A stretch of DNA of 64,000 bases from J027 sp965215855 (GCA_965215855.1 CBDCER010000001.1:62001-126000), one strand, 5' to 3'. Shown: positions 1-8,467, numbered from the stretch's first letter. Numbers and translations: made by a program. The notes: generated by a model not told the origin, from the letters alone.

Positions 1-839
1 TTGAGCGGGCGCAACGGTATGCCACGCTGCAATCGGCAGGCCGCACCGAGCGTCATGATGACACTGATCAGCAACTATCACTGGATTTCGAGCCAACGTC
101 ACCGGGTCGCTATAGCCGGCATGTTGCGCCAGATGATGAAGCGTATGAAGATCCATTCTTCCCGACAGCGACGCCGCCCCATCTGGTGCAGGCCGCGATG
201 CAGGAGCCGGTTGATCCGGAAGCGATACCGGATGGCATCGGGATGCCGCAGCGCCCGCGCACCTTGCCGATTTTGCGGGTGGTGGGGCAAGTGACCGCGA
301 CGTATATCATCGCTGAGGGGCCAGCCGGTATGTACATGATTGACCAACACGCCGCGCACGAGCGCATTCTGTATGAGCAATTTATGGCGGCATATCAGGC
401 GCAAGATATGGCGGTGCAACAGGTGTTGGGCACGGCGACGGTGGAAATGGGGCCGGTGCAAGCGCAATTGTTGGAAGAATATGCCGAGACATTGGCTGCA
501 ATTGGGTTCGAGGTGGAAGCATTTGGCAAGAACACATTTCGGGTGTTGGCGGTTCCGGCCATGCTGGCGGATCGTGATCCAGGGGATGTGTTGGCACAAT
601 TGTTGCAGGATGCTGAAACAGGGGAGGAGCCAGGGGCACGGACCATTGAGGACAAGATCGTGCGACGGGTATGCAAGGCGGCGGCAGTGAAAGCCGGGCA
701 GGTGTTGAGCCATGCTGAAATGCAAGGATTGGTGCGCCAATTGGAACGTTGTGCTAATCCACATACGTGCCCGCATGGCCGCCCGACGCTGATTCATTTG
801 AGCAAAACACAACTGGAGCGCGAGTTTGGACGAGGGTAG
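1..839 (+). CDS. mutL: DNA mismatch repair protein MutL, C-terminal part
   Basis: This is the 3' end of mutL; the reading frame is open from base 3 and the N-terminal GHKL ATPase half lies upstream of the window. The visible part is a charged linker followed by the C-terminal dimerisation and endonuclease domain. The motif DQHAAHERILYE (about bases 339-374) fits DQHA-x2-E-x4-E, the metal-binding site of MutL proteins that nick DNA. Near the end CPHGRPT matches the conserved C-P-H-G-R-P motif that contributes to the same site. It therefore looks like a nicking MutL, as in bacteria without a MutH-dependent system, and not the E. coli type. It acts with MutS to direct removal of replication errors. 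The stop is 4 bases before the start of the next gene, so the two may be co-transcribed. Confidence 0.95.
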   Translation, partial: ERAQRYATLQSAGRTERHDDTDQQLSLDFEPTSPGRYSRHVAPDDEAYEDPFFPTATPPHLVQAAMQEPVDPEAIPDGIGMPQRPRTLPILRVVGQVTATYIIAEGPAGMYMIDQHAAHERILYEQFMAAYQAQDMAVQQVLGTATVEMGPVQAQLLEEYAETLAAIGFEVEAFGKNTFRVLAVPAMLADRDPGDVLAQLLQDAETGEEPGARTIEDKIVRRVCKAAAVKAGQVLSHAEMQGLVRQLERCANPHTCPHGRPTLIHLSKTQLEREFGRG

Positions 840-843
840 CGAT

Positions 844-1221
844 ATGACGATGCGGTGGTTTTTGTTGGTAGTTCTGAGCATTGTGGTTTTGGGGGCATGT
901 GCAGACGAGGGCGATCCATCGGAGACGGTGGAGGCGTATTTGGATGCGCGGGTCGCCAGTGATGCTGACCGAATGCGGCAATTGTCGTGTGCTGAATGGG
1001 AAGCGCAGGCCATGTTGCAGGCGGATTCTTTTCGGTCGATGAATGCACGGGTCGAAGGGCTTTCCTGCGAGCGCGATGGCGAGGACGGGAACTATACGTT
1101 GGTGGCGTGCGAAGGGGTTATCGTGACGACGTATAATGGCGAAACTCGTGAATGGCCGATTGGAACATATCGGCTGATTCAGGATGATGGTGAATGGCGG
1201 ATTTGTGGTGAGGCGGAATAG
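844..1221 (+). CDS. Small predicted lipoprotein, NTF2/DUF4878-like
   Basis: A protein of about 125 residues with a hydrophobic N-terminal segment ending in the lipobox LGAC, so it is predicted to be lipid-anchored at the outer face of the membrane. The mature part opens with a stretch on the pattern DPSETVEAYLDARVASD, typical of small NTF2-like or DUF4878 lipoproteins, and contains three further cysteines that could form disulphides. No catalytic residues are recognisable. ATG at 844 is chosen over the TTG at 826 because it gives a compact signal peptide and avoids overlap with mutL. It probably shares the mutL transcript. The function is unknown. Confidence 0.75.
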   Translation: MTMRWFLLVVLSIVVLGACADEGDPSETVEAYLDARVASDADRMRQLSCAEWEAQAMLQADSFRSMNARVEGLSCERDGEDGNYTLVACEGVIVTTYNGETREWPIGTYRLIQDDGEWRICGEAE

Positions 1222-1246
1222 AGGGACGCGTTGGGATTGAACCCCA

Positions 1247-1291
1247 ATGCTCAATGAAAAGGTCATCATCGCCGTGTTTTTCACTGAGCAT
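1247..1291. repeat. Imperfect inverted repeat between convergent genes
   Basis: Arms ATGCTCAATGAAAA (1247-1260) and TTTTCACTGAGCAT (1278-1291) are complementary at 13 of 14 positions around a 17-base loop. A smaller stem, TTGGG/CCCAA, lies just before it at about 1231-1247. It sits between two genes that run towards each other and may end transcription from both sides, although no long U-tract follows on either strand. Confidence 0.6.
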
Positions 1292-1311
1292 GGTGGTTGC
1301 AGTATCGTACA

Positions 1312-2253
1312 TTATGGCGTAGTGGTTTCACTCTGGACAAATTCTTCCCAGAGGACGTTGAGCGTCTGGGCAGTCACCAGATTACGGAAGGTGTAGCCGC
1401 TTTGCAGGTTTTCGCCACTGAGATAACAGGTGCGGGTATCGTCGGGTGTGGTTAGGTGAATGGTTTCTACCAGATCGACCCCTTGATTGGGCAGAGATTC
1501 AAGCCCCAGCCACAAGTTCATGACCGGAACCTGGTAGTCGGCGGCGATTTTTAGGATGATCTGGTTGAGGAGTAGGGATTTTTCTGGAAATTCGGGGCGG
1601 GTGGGGAAGGTACTCATGACCGGCACAACATCGTTTTCAATCGTTGTCAGGATGATGGTGCGTAGATAGAAGTCGAAGAACTCGGCCTCGAAGAAGTAGA
1701 CATCGTTTGTGCCAAACATGATGATGGCGAAGGCTGAGTTTGAGACGCGATATTCGCACGCCAGCGGACTTTCGTCGGCTTCACACCAGTCGGGATTGGC
1801 CCAGATGGGGTCTTGGACGCTGGCGGTGTTGAAGCCACTTTCTGCCGCTAGACTCGGCGTTGCAAAAGAATTTAGCTCCCAAGCATCTCCTTGCCGGGCG
1901 GGGATTTCGCCAAAGAAACTGATGACAGGTTGCAGGTCTTCGTAATCGCCCAGGTCATAGTCATCCAAGCCGAAAGCGGTCAGGAAATGGGCTGAGGCGG
2001 TCATACAATCTCCTACTTTAGAGAATACCTGCGGATTGCGCCCGGCTTCTTGGCCGCGTTCGTAGATCAGGTGGGCATGGTCGGTAATGTCGGGCAAGAG
2101 CGGATAGGCTTCGGGATCAATATTGTCAACCTCGGAAGGATCGAAGTCGCCAAAAACGGGGGGACTAAGATCGGGTGGTGTGTTGTCCTGTGCGATAGCT
2201 CCGCCAATCCCCAGCAGGCTCAGTAAGCATAGTAACAATAATGCGCGTTTCAA
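1312..2253 (-). CDS. Secreted SGNH-hydrolase-like protein with altered catalytic residues
   Basis: A protein of 313 residues with a signal peptide (about residues 1-21, ending AIAQ) and one SGNH/GDSL-like domain. It belongs to the same family as the three SGNH genes that follow on the other strand: the framework around the blocks (KVGD, MFGTND, VVPVMSTFP, YTFRNLVTAQTLNVLW) is shared. The key residues differ. Block I reads GDC (C83) where the paralogues have GDS, and block V reads ETIH (263-266) where they have DGYH or DGIH. Block III GTND (181-184) is intact. It may be a Cys variant, a very slow enzyme or a binding protein. It lacks the SH3 domains of its relatives. A TGC-TATACC element at about 2294-2302 on the minus strand could be its promoter. 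Confidence 0.85.
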   Translation of the reverse strand: MKRALLLLCLLSLLGIGGAIAQDNTPPDLSPPVFGDFDPSEVDNIDPEAYPLLPDITDHAHLIYERGQEAGRNPQVFSKVGDCMTASAHFLTAFGLDDYDLGDYEDLQPVISFFGEIPARQGDAWELNSFATPSLAAESGFNTASVQDPIWANPDWCEADESPLACEYRVSNSAFAIIMFGTNDVYFFEAEFFDFYLRTIILTTIENDVVPVMSTFPTRPEFPEKSLLLNQIILKIAADYQVPVMNLWLGLESLPNQGVDLVETIHLTTPDDTRTCYLSGENLQSGYTFRNLVTAQTLNVLWEEFVQSETTTP

Positions 2254-2361
2254 CGTATTCCTCCAACTTACGATACAAGATGCGATATATCAGGGTATAG
2301 CATATCTGTGCGCTGGTGACAATGATGCCAGAATTTCTGTGAATAGCAGGGTGATCGTATA

Positions 2362-2391
2362 TTGACGCCAGGTGTGGATGCTGGATAGCAT
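2362..2391 (+). promoter_or_regulatory. Sigma70-like promoter, twin of 4122-4151
   Basis: TTGACG (2362-2367) and TAGCAT (2386-2391) are 18 bases apart, 50 bases before the ATG at 2441. The same two hexamers with the same spacing, followed by the same TA, occur before the paralogous gene at 4207, although the spacers differ in sequence. Confidence 0.5.
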
Positions 2392-2440
2392 AAGTGCAAG
2401 AAGGGAAAAAGAATCGCGGTTAATCAATTAGGACAGCCTT

Positions 2441-3760
2441 ATGAAGAGAATGCTAGTAAATCTCATTTTGATATGTGTGTTGGTGACGGTTGCCACGGGA
2501 ACGCTTTTTGCTCAGGATGGCGGGAGTGCAACGACAGGCGCAGAACTCAATGTGCGTAGTGGGCCTGGGTTGGGTAATCCTATTGTGGCAGTGTTGCCGC
2601 AGGAAACTGTCGTTGTGACAGATGGGCGCAATGGAGCCGGAGACTGGATACTCATTCATACGCAGGATGGTAGTGTGGGCGGCTGGGTGGCGGCGGCATA
2701 TTTGCGGGGGCTTAATGCTGCGGCGTTGCCAGTGGTGGCGGGAGATGTGCAGACTCCGCCGGAGACGGGTGATGTGCCATCGGGTGACACGGCCCGGACG
2801 CGCGTGGCTCTGAATGTGCGAACTGGCCCTGGACTAGGATATGAACGTATTACGACGCTCACATTTAATGCCACGGTGATTATTGATCAGCAATCGGGTG
2901 TATGGTCGCATATCCATACGCCGGATGGTGTGATTACCGGTTGGGTGGCAACCGAATATTTGGTGATTGGGACACCTGAAACCGTTGGTGGGCCGGGGAC
3001 TGGTGTGAGCCTGAGCGGTGGTGTGCTTGCTAATTCGCGTGCTATTTATGCACACGGGCAGAGTTTGGGTAACCATGCCAACGCGATTATCAGAATAGGT
3101 GATAGTAACTCGGTGGGGATGGCTTTCCTCTGTCCTTTCCAGTATGGCAATTATGATCTGGCCGGACACACTTATTTGCTGGATACCATTGCGTTTTTTA
3201 GCCAGTCGGGATCATTGTGTGTCAATGATGTGACCACGCGCAACGGGTTTTCATCGTTTAGTATGCTGGATCCGTTATCGGCAGATCCGGGGTTGTGTGC
3301 GGCGGGTGAAACGCCTTTGGATTGTGCGTTACGGCGCAGGCGCCCCAGCGTGGCGATCATCTATTTGGGGCTGAATGATATGTCTTCACTGACTCGGACT
3401 GAGTTCAGTAGTTTTTTGAGCCAGGTAGTATCGCAATTGTCCAATCACGGAACCATTCCGGTGTTGAATACATTCCCAATTTCTAATGAATTGGCAGCGG
3501 CAGGTTTGTATGATCCGGGATTCAATTCGATTATTCGACAGGTTGCTGCTCAGTATCAAGTTCCGTTGCTCGATTTGCAGCAAATGGCTGCTAATTTCCC
3601 TAATCAGGGAACGGGACCGGATGGCTATCATCTGTCGTTTGAACAGTATGACTTCATTTCATTAGCTGATCCTGCTGTGACAACCTATGGTCGTAATTTG
3701 CGGGAGCTGAGGACGCTGCAAATGTTGGATGCAATTTTGCACAATGTTGTCAATGGCTAA
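2441..3760 (+). CDS. Secreted protein with two SH3 domains and an SGNH hydrolase domain
   Basis: A protein of 439 residues. A signal peptide (about 1-24, ending LFAQ) is followed by two bacterial SH3-like repeats (about 28-92 and 118-176), each with the hallmark LNVR(S/T)GPGLG, and then an SGNH/GDSL domain (about 195-435). Catalytic blocks are readable: GDS (Ser222), GLND (310-313) and DGYH (Asp394, His397). SH3 repeats of this kind usually bind cell wall peptides, so the esterase-like domain is probably held at the wall. Paired cysteines in the SGNH part may form disulphides. The substrate is unknown; acyl groups on surface polysaccharide are one possibility given the MBOAT gene nearby. It is closely similar over its whole length to the gene at 4207, which indicates tandem duplication. 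Confidence 0.88.
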   Translation: MKRMLVNLILICVLVTVATGTLFAQDGGSATTGAELNVRSGPGLGNPIVAVLPQETVVVTDGRNGAGDWILIHTQDGSVGGWVAAAYLRGLNAAALPVVAGDVQTPPETGDVPSGDTARTRVALNVRTGPGLGYERITTLTFNATVIIDQQSGVWSHIHTPDGVITGWVATEYLVIGTPETVGGPGTGVSLSGGVLANSRAIYAHGQSLGNHANAIIRIGDSNSVGMAFLCPFQYGNYDLAGHTYLLDTIAFFSQSGSLCVNDVTTRNGFSSFSMLDPLSADPGLCAAGETPLDCALRRRRPSVAIIYLGLNDMSSLTRTEFSSFLSQVVSQLSNHGTIPVLNTFPISNELAAAGLYDPGFNSIIRQVAAQYQVPLLDLQQMAANFPNQGTGPDGYHLSFEQYDFISLADPAVTTYGRNLRELRTLQMLDAILHNVVNG

Positions 3761-4206
3761 TGTCGATCCCAAACATGACTCTGTTACGAATTGACGTGGT
3801 AAGGTGATTGTGGGGTAGGGTGGAGAGTGTGTGAGAATAAGAGACGGGGGCGCGGTCGCACCCTCCTACACCCGTTTCGCCCGTCGCCATGCGAGTTCCG
3901 CATAGGAGTGTGGTACACAGCGAGCGCGGTGTACACTCAAAAGCTCATGCTTCAAACGGCTTCTCAAGGTTCGCCAACAGACAAACATGGGGAGGGTCTT
4001 CGTAGAGCGCGATTCAGGTACTCCCCTATATTTTGGCGGAATTAAAGGAGGTTGCTTTTTGTGCTGAGATCAAGAACGCCAGACTAGAACACAGAGGTTC
4101 TGCATGGAAGGGGGATTGTGCTTGACGTCGTAGGTAGCCACCAGATAGCATATTGTTAAAGTGGGAGTATGAAAATTTACAAAGGTTCTCATTTAGGATG
4201 GGTACT
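3761..4206. other. Intergenic region of 446 bases without a supported gene
   Basis: No convincing coding sequence is visible. The first part is GC-rich (GGGGGCGCGGTCGCACCC around 3845-3862) and may be the remains of an intergenic palindromic repeat. GTACAC (3913-3918) and GTGTAC (3929-3934) could form a short hairpin with a 10-base loop. The promoter of the next gene lies at 4122-4151. A short open frame at 3827-4045 has no ribosome binding site or recognisable composition and was not accepted. Confidence 0.55.
4122..4151 (+). promoter_or_regulatory. Sigma70-like promoter, twin of 2362-2391
   Basis: TTGACG (4122-4127) and TAGCAT (4146-4151) with an 18-base spacer, 55 bases before the chosen ATG at 4207. 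Hexamers and spacing are identical to those before the paralogue at 2441. Confidence 0.5.
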
Positions 4207-5529
4207 ATGAAGCGAATTGTGCTGAACATGGTTTTGGTAGGCGTGTTGATGGCAGTTGCCACCGGCCCGTTGGTTCTTGCTCAGGATGGAGGCACAGTGC
4301 GGACTGGGGCCGAATTGAATGTGCGTTCTGGCCCAGGGCTAGAGTTTCCATTGGTGGGCGTATTACCCCAGGAAACGGTTGTTGTTCCGGATGGGCGCAA
4401 TGGGGCGGGCAACTGGATTCTCATACATACGCCAGATGGTAGCGTAGAAGGATGGGTGGCGGCTGGCTATTTGCGGGGGCTGAATGTGACGGCGCTGACC
4501 ATTGTGACTGGCGAGGTTCCCGTGCCCCCAGCGGCGGGTGGTGTGCCTGAAGGTGATACGGCCAGAACCCGCGTAGCTTTGAATGTGAGGACGGGTCCCG
4601 GACTGGGATATGAGCGAATAACGACGCTCTCCTATAACACAACTGTGATTGTCGATCAGCAGTCGGGGGCGTGGTCGCATATTCGCACGCCGAACGGCAC
4701 GATTACGGGTTGGGTGGCGACGGAGTATCTTGTTTTTGGGACACCAGCACCAATTATTCCAGGGGGTACACCAGCTTCCACCAGTTTAACGGGCGGTGTT
4801 CTTGGCAAAGCCCGCACAACTTATGCTCGTGGGCAGAATCGTGGCAACCGCGCCAATGCATTTATCCGGGTGGGTGATAGCAATTCAGCGGGGACGGCTT
4901 TCCTGTGTCCCTTCAATTATGGGAACTATGACCTGGCGGGGCATGTCTATTTGCAGGATACCATTAACTTTTTCAATCAGACGGGTTCATTTTGTGCCAA
5001 TGATGCGACAGCTCGCAATGGATTTTCGACGTTTAGCATCCTCGATCCATTATCAGCAGATCAGGGGATATGCACACTTGGCGAAACACCGTTGGAGTGT
5101 GCGGTGCGGACGCGGCAACCTAGTGTGGCGATCATCTATCTGGGCCTGTCTGACATGGCAACACTGACTCGTGGTGAGTTCAGGACTAACATGAACCAAA
5201 TTGTGACGCAATTTGTCAACCTGGGCGTGATTCCGGTGTTGAACACATTCCCCATTTCTGACCAATTGGCGTTTTTGTATGATCCTGAATTTAACGCAAT
5301 CATTCGACAGATTGCTGTGCAACAGCAGGTTCCGTTGCTGGATTTGCAGCAAATGACGCTCAATTATCCCAATCAAGGAACGGGGCCAGACGGGTATCAC
5401 TTGTCGTATGAACAATATGATTTCATGTCGTTTGCGGAACCGGCAGTGGAGACCTATGGTCGCAATCTGCGCGAGTTGGTGACGCTGCAAATGTTGGATG
5501 AGATTATGCACAATGTGATGGGGGGCTAG
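4207..5529 (+). CDS. Secreted protein with two SH3 domains and an SGNH hydrolase domain (paralogue)
   Basis: A protein of about 440 residues with the same plan as the gene at 2441: signal peptide ending VLAQ, two SH3-like repeats with LNVR(S/T)GPGL, then an SGNH/GDSL domain. The catalytic blocks GDS (in RVGDSNSAG), GLSD and DGYH are present. Block III reads GLSD, so the usual Asn of GxND is replaced by Ser; this residue normally helps the oxyanion hole, and activity may be altered. ATG at 4207 is preferred because the signal peptide then starts MKR, as in the paralogue; an ATG three codons earlier (4198) is possible. The stop codon TAG shares a base with the GTG start of the next gene, so translation is probably coupled. 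Confidence 0.87.
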   Translation: MKRIVLNMVLVGVLMAVATGPLVLAQDGGTVRTGAELNVRSGPGLEFPLVGVLPQETVVVPDGRNGAGNWILIHTPDGSVEGWVAAGYLRGLNVTALTIVTGEVPVPPAAGGVPEGDTARTRVALNVRTGPGLGYERITTLSYNTTVIVDQQSGAWSHIRTPNGTITGWVATEYLVFGTPAPIIPGGTPASTSLTGGVLGKARTTYARGQNRGNRANAFIRVGDSNSAGTAFLCPFNYGNYDLAGHVYLQDTINFFNQTGSFCANDATARNGFSTFSILDPLSADQGICTLGETPLECAVRTRQPSVAIIYLGLSDMATLTRGEFRTNMNQIVTQFVNLGVIPVLNTFPISDQLAFLYDPEFNAIIRQIAVQQQVPLLDLQQMTLNYPNQGTGPDGYHLSYEQYDFMSFAEPAVETYGRNLRELVTLQMLDEIMHNVMGG

Positions 5530-6884
5530 TGATTTTGCGGTTGACATGGCGCTGGATGGGGGGGGTGATTCTGGTTGGGTTGATAGCCAGCGGGTGTGTT
5601 GAGGAGGCGACGCCTATGCCGCCACGCACCGATACGCCGCTATTGCCACCGATGGTGGTGCAGGTGAGCTATACACCGTCGGCTACGGCTTCACCCAGCC
5701 GGACGCCCCGCCCCAGTGTCACCCCTAGCCCGACTTTTGCCCTTGAAGTTTTGGCGTTGACGGTCACAGCTACGCCATTGCCCACCGCTTCCCCTACGGT
5801 GGTGGCCGAAGCAGTGGAGACGGATCCGGAAGAAGACACGGTCGATGGACAGGTGCTAGAAGAGCGAGGGGGATTGCGCCTGCGTCGTTTGCCGACGACC
5901 GATAGTACCGTTTTGCTGAATCTGCCAGCGGGCACCGACCTGAATATCATGGGGCGTTCCGCTGACAACAATTGGGTGCTGGTCGAAATCCCAGAAGGTT
6001 TTACGGGGTGGGTATGGACTGATTATGTGGATTTGTATGTTGCGTTGGATGGGATTCCAGCGATTGCCAACCCTGAACCTGAGCCGTATTTTGAGGTTTC
6101 GCCGCCGCCTGATGCACAGAATCCTGGGGCGGGGGGCCTTGTGGTGACGGGCGGGGCACGCGAGATTTATCTGCAGGGGCAGCAGCTTGGCAATCGGCGG
6201 AATGTATTCACCAAAGTGGGCGACAGCATCAGCGCCTCGCCTTATTCGCTGAAGCAGTTTGTGTGGGGCTATGATCTTGGTGATTTTGGCTATTTGTTAC
6301 CGGCTTTGCAATTCTTCTCTGCGGAAAATCTGGGGGATGGCAATTCGTTTAATCACAGTTCAATGGCGGCGGTTAATTCATGGATCACCTTCTATGTGCT
6401 GGATCCCACCTATGCACCGGCTGACCGATGTCAACCGGGTGAAACGCCGCTGGCATGTGAATATCGAGTTATCCGGCCAGCCGTTTCGTTGATAATGATT
6501 GGGACGAACGATTCACCAGCATTTCCGGCGTCAACGTATCGGGAGAATATGCGCCAGATAATTGAGATTTCGATAGAGCATGGGGTTATTCCAGTCCTCA
6601 GCACGCTGCCGTCGCGGATCGACTTCGACCACAAAATCGCGGAATATAACCAGGTGTTGGTCAGTCTCTCGCAGAGTTATGATGTCCCATTGTGGGATTA
6701 TGCGGCGGTGATGAATCCGCTGCCGAATCGGGGTATGGGGCTGGATGGTATTCATCCTTCGATCCCACCCAGCCCCGCTGATGTTACGACCTTTCGTGGC
6801 GACCCCTTAAATTACGGCTATACGGTTCGCAATCTGACGGCTCTGCAAATGCTGGATATACTTTGGCGCCAGGTAATGTATTAA
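5529..6884 (+). CDS. SGNH hydrolase lipoprotein with one SH3 domain
   Basis: A protein of 451 residues starting at GTG. A hydrophobic segment ends in the lipobox IASGC, so it is predicted to be lipid-anchored. A Thr/Pro/Ser-rich linker (about residues 30-90) leads to one SH3-like domain (about 100-175, with LRLRRLPTTDSTVL) and a C-terminal SGNH domain. GDS (in KVGDSISAS), GTND and DGIH are all intact, so this copy looks enzymatically competent. It starts within the stop of the previous gene (TAGTG) and should be translated with it. Its TAA overlaps the stop codon of the convergent gene in the palindrome TTAA (6881-6884). Confidence 0.86.
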   Translation: MILRLTWRWMGGVILVGLIASGCVEEATPMPPRTDTPLLPPMVVQVSYTPSATASPSRTPRPSVTPSPTFALEVLALTVTATPLPTASPTVVAEAVETDPEEDTVDGQVLEERGGLRLRRLPTTDSTVLLNLPAGTDLNIMGRSADNNWVLVEIPEGFTGWVWTDYVDLYVALDGIPAIANPEPEPYFEVSPPPDAQNPGAGGLVVTGGAREIYLQGQQLGNRRNVFTKVGDSISASPYSLKQFVWGYDLGDFGYLLPALQFFSAENLGDGNSFNHSSMAAVNSWITFYVLDPTYAPADRCQPGETPLACEYRVIRPAVSLIMIGTNDSPAFPASTYRENMRQIIEISIEHGVIPVLSTLPSRIDFDHKIAEYNQVLVSLSQSYDVPLWDYAAVMNPLPNRGMGLDGIHPSIPPSPADVTTFRGDPLNYGYTVRNLTALQMLDILWRQVMY

Positions 6885-8467
6885 CGCAAGAAACTGGCCG
6901 TATAGTAAAACGTGTGTGTACATTGCGGGTCGCTGTCAAATACCTGTTGCCATGTCATGGTCCAGGTGGTCGAACTAGTGAACGTCAGGGTCAAGTTCAG
7001 GTTGGCGTTGCCCAAGCGATTGCGTCCGTTGTATACATAAGTATCGCCGCCGACTGACCACATGTTATAGGGTGTTGGCTCCTGGCCGCGCCAAGAAATG
7101 GTGTTGCCGCTGGGTGTGATGGCTGCCAGATGCTCGCAAAGCACGACGGGCGGGGTGTTGCACGTGCCGCTCATGTTGTCGGCGCTGGGGACGGCTTGCC
7201 AGATGGATGTGCCGGGAGGAACAAGTGCTGATGCTGTTCCGCTACCGCCGCCACCACTGCCGCCTGATCCGCCACTGGTACTGGCGGTCGGGATATTGGA
7301 TGACACTTCGGCGACCAACTCGCACGCTCCGGCGGTCTGAATGCTGTCTTGCAGAACCCAAGCGCGATTGCCATCGACACTAACACGCCACCAGACATCC
7401 TCGTTTTCATCGTTGACCCAACCAGTGACTCGATAATGTGAGTCGGCGTGCGCCTCGGCTACCAACTCTGAATCAATATCTGCCATCCGGTAAGCATTGA
7501 CAACTGTATCGTCCAAGATGCCCGCCACACAGCTGAGGGTGTCGTCTGCAATGAGGCCATAGGGCAATCCCACTACCTCGGCAAACGCATAGCTCTCTTG
7601 CGTTGTCGTGGGTTCGGTATCGACGGCGGCCTGTACAACGGCTCCAGCTTCAGCGGATATGGTGTTGATGCTGGTTGTCCCTTCCAGGACAGTAATTTGC
7701 AAGGTGTCATCGTTGTCGGCTTTGAGGAGTAGGGTTGTGGTTTGGAAAGCCAGATCAATGCCGTTAACTTGCAAATGAGCGGCGTTGTCTCCGGTATATT
7801 GCACCAATAGACCGACTGTGCCAGCGCCACAAGTGGTTTGCTCGGAATCGGTGGTCAAATTGAGGACTTGCATGGGTTCAGTATATAGATCGTCTAGAAC
7901 AACCAGATCATCGAGTTCGCCGTCGGCAAATTCCAATAGGGGGGCGTAAATCCAGGCCATGGACTCCTCGGTGCGAATATGCACCCAATCGCCTGCTGCG
8001 TTTTTGCCGTCGATGGTTCCAGTGCCTCCAATGCGGAAGCTGCCGACCACACTGAAGTCGATGCCGGGGCCGCCGCGTAGGTTGATGTTGACGCTGGCGG
8101 TGTTGCTAGCTTCGATGGTAGGACGGTCGCCGCTGATTTGGTTGGTGACTGTGGTGTCGCCGAATAGGGCTATTTGTATGGGCTGGTCGGTGTCGCTAGT
8201 GGAGATTTGCAGAACAACGGCATCCCAGGACTCTATTTCAGGGTCGAGTGCTTGCGTTTCCAGGGTATCGAGTGTGGCGAGGTCTACGATCTCATCTTGA
8301 ACGCAAGCCTGGCCGGGAGCAAGTCCCATACATGCGGATTGCACGGATGTCATCAACTCAGCCAGCTTGTCGGTGCAGTCGGCAGTGGTTTGGGCAACTG
8401 CCGCTGAACGCGAGAAGACTAATCCTAATAGAATGGCGATGGGTATCCAATGAAGTAGTTTTCGCAT
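6881..8467 (-). CDS. Secreted SH3-domain protein with C-terminal glycine-linked domain
   Basis: A protein of about 528 residues. A signal peptide (MRKLL start, ending AVAQ) is followed by a Cys-containing region, an SH3-like domain (with INLRGGPGIDFSVVG), a second region of similar length without a known domain, a Gly/Ser linker (GGSGGSGGGGSG, about residues 408-420) and a C-terminal beta-rich domain of about 110 residues that carries four cysteines. ATG at 8467 is preferred over the upstream in-frame start because AGGAAG lies 8 bases before it. A perfect extended -10 element (TGC-TATAAT) is at 8530-8538. The protein is probably a cell-surface binding protein. It has no SGNH domain, but its SH3 type matches the neighbouring family. 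Confidence 0.8.
   Translation of the reverse strand: MRKLLHWIPIAILLGLVFSRSAAVAQTTADCTDKLAELMTSVQSACMGLAPGQACVQDEIVDLATLDTLETQALDPEIESWDAVVLQISTSDTDQPIQIALFGDTTVTNQISGDRPTIEASNTASVNINLRGGPGIDFSVVGSFRIGGTGTIDGKNAAGDWVHIRTEESMAWIYAPLLEFADGELDDLVVLDDLYTEPMQVLNLTTDSEQTTCGAGTVGLLVQYTGDNAAHLQVNGIDLAFQTTTLLLKADNDDTLQITVLEGTTSINTISAEAGAVVQAAVDTEPTTTQESYAFAEVVGLPYGLIADDTLSCVAGILDDTVVNAYRMADIDSELVAEAHADSHYRVTGWVNDENEDVWWRVSVDGNRAWVLQDSIQTAGACELVAEVSSNIPTASTSGGSGGSGGGGSGTASALVPPGTSIWQAVPSADNMSGTCNTPPVVLCEHLAAITPSGNTISWRGQEPTPYNMWSVGGDTYVYNGRNRLGNANLNLTLTFTSSTTWTMTWQQVFDSDPQCTHTFYYTASFLR

Noticed and set aside
99..1013. Long open frame of 304 codons on the minus strand
   Set aside because: It lies opposite mutL and the small lipoprotein, has a composition rich in His, Arg and Cys, and shows no family pattern. 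The plus-strand frame carries conserved MutL motifs.
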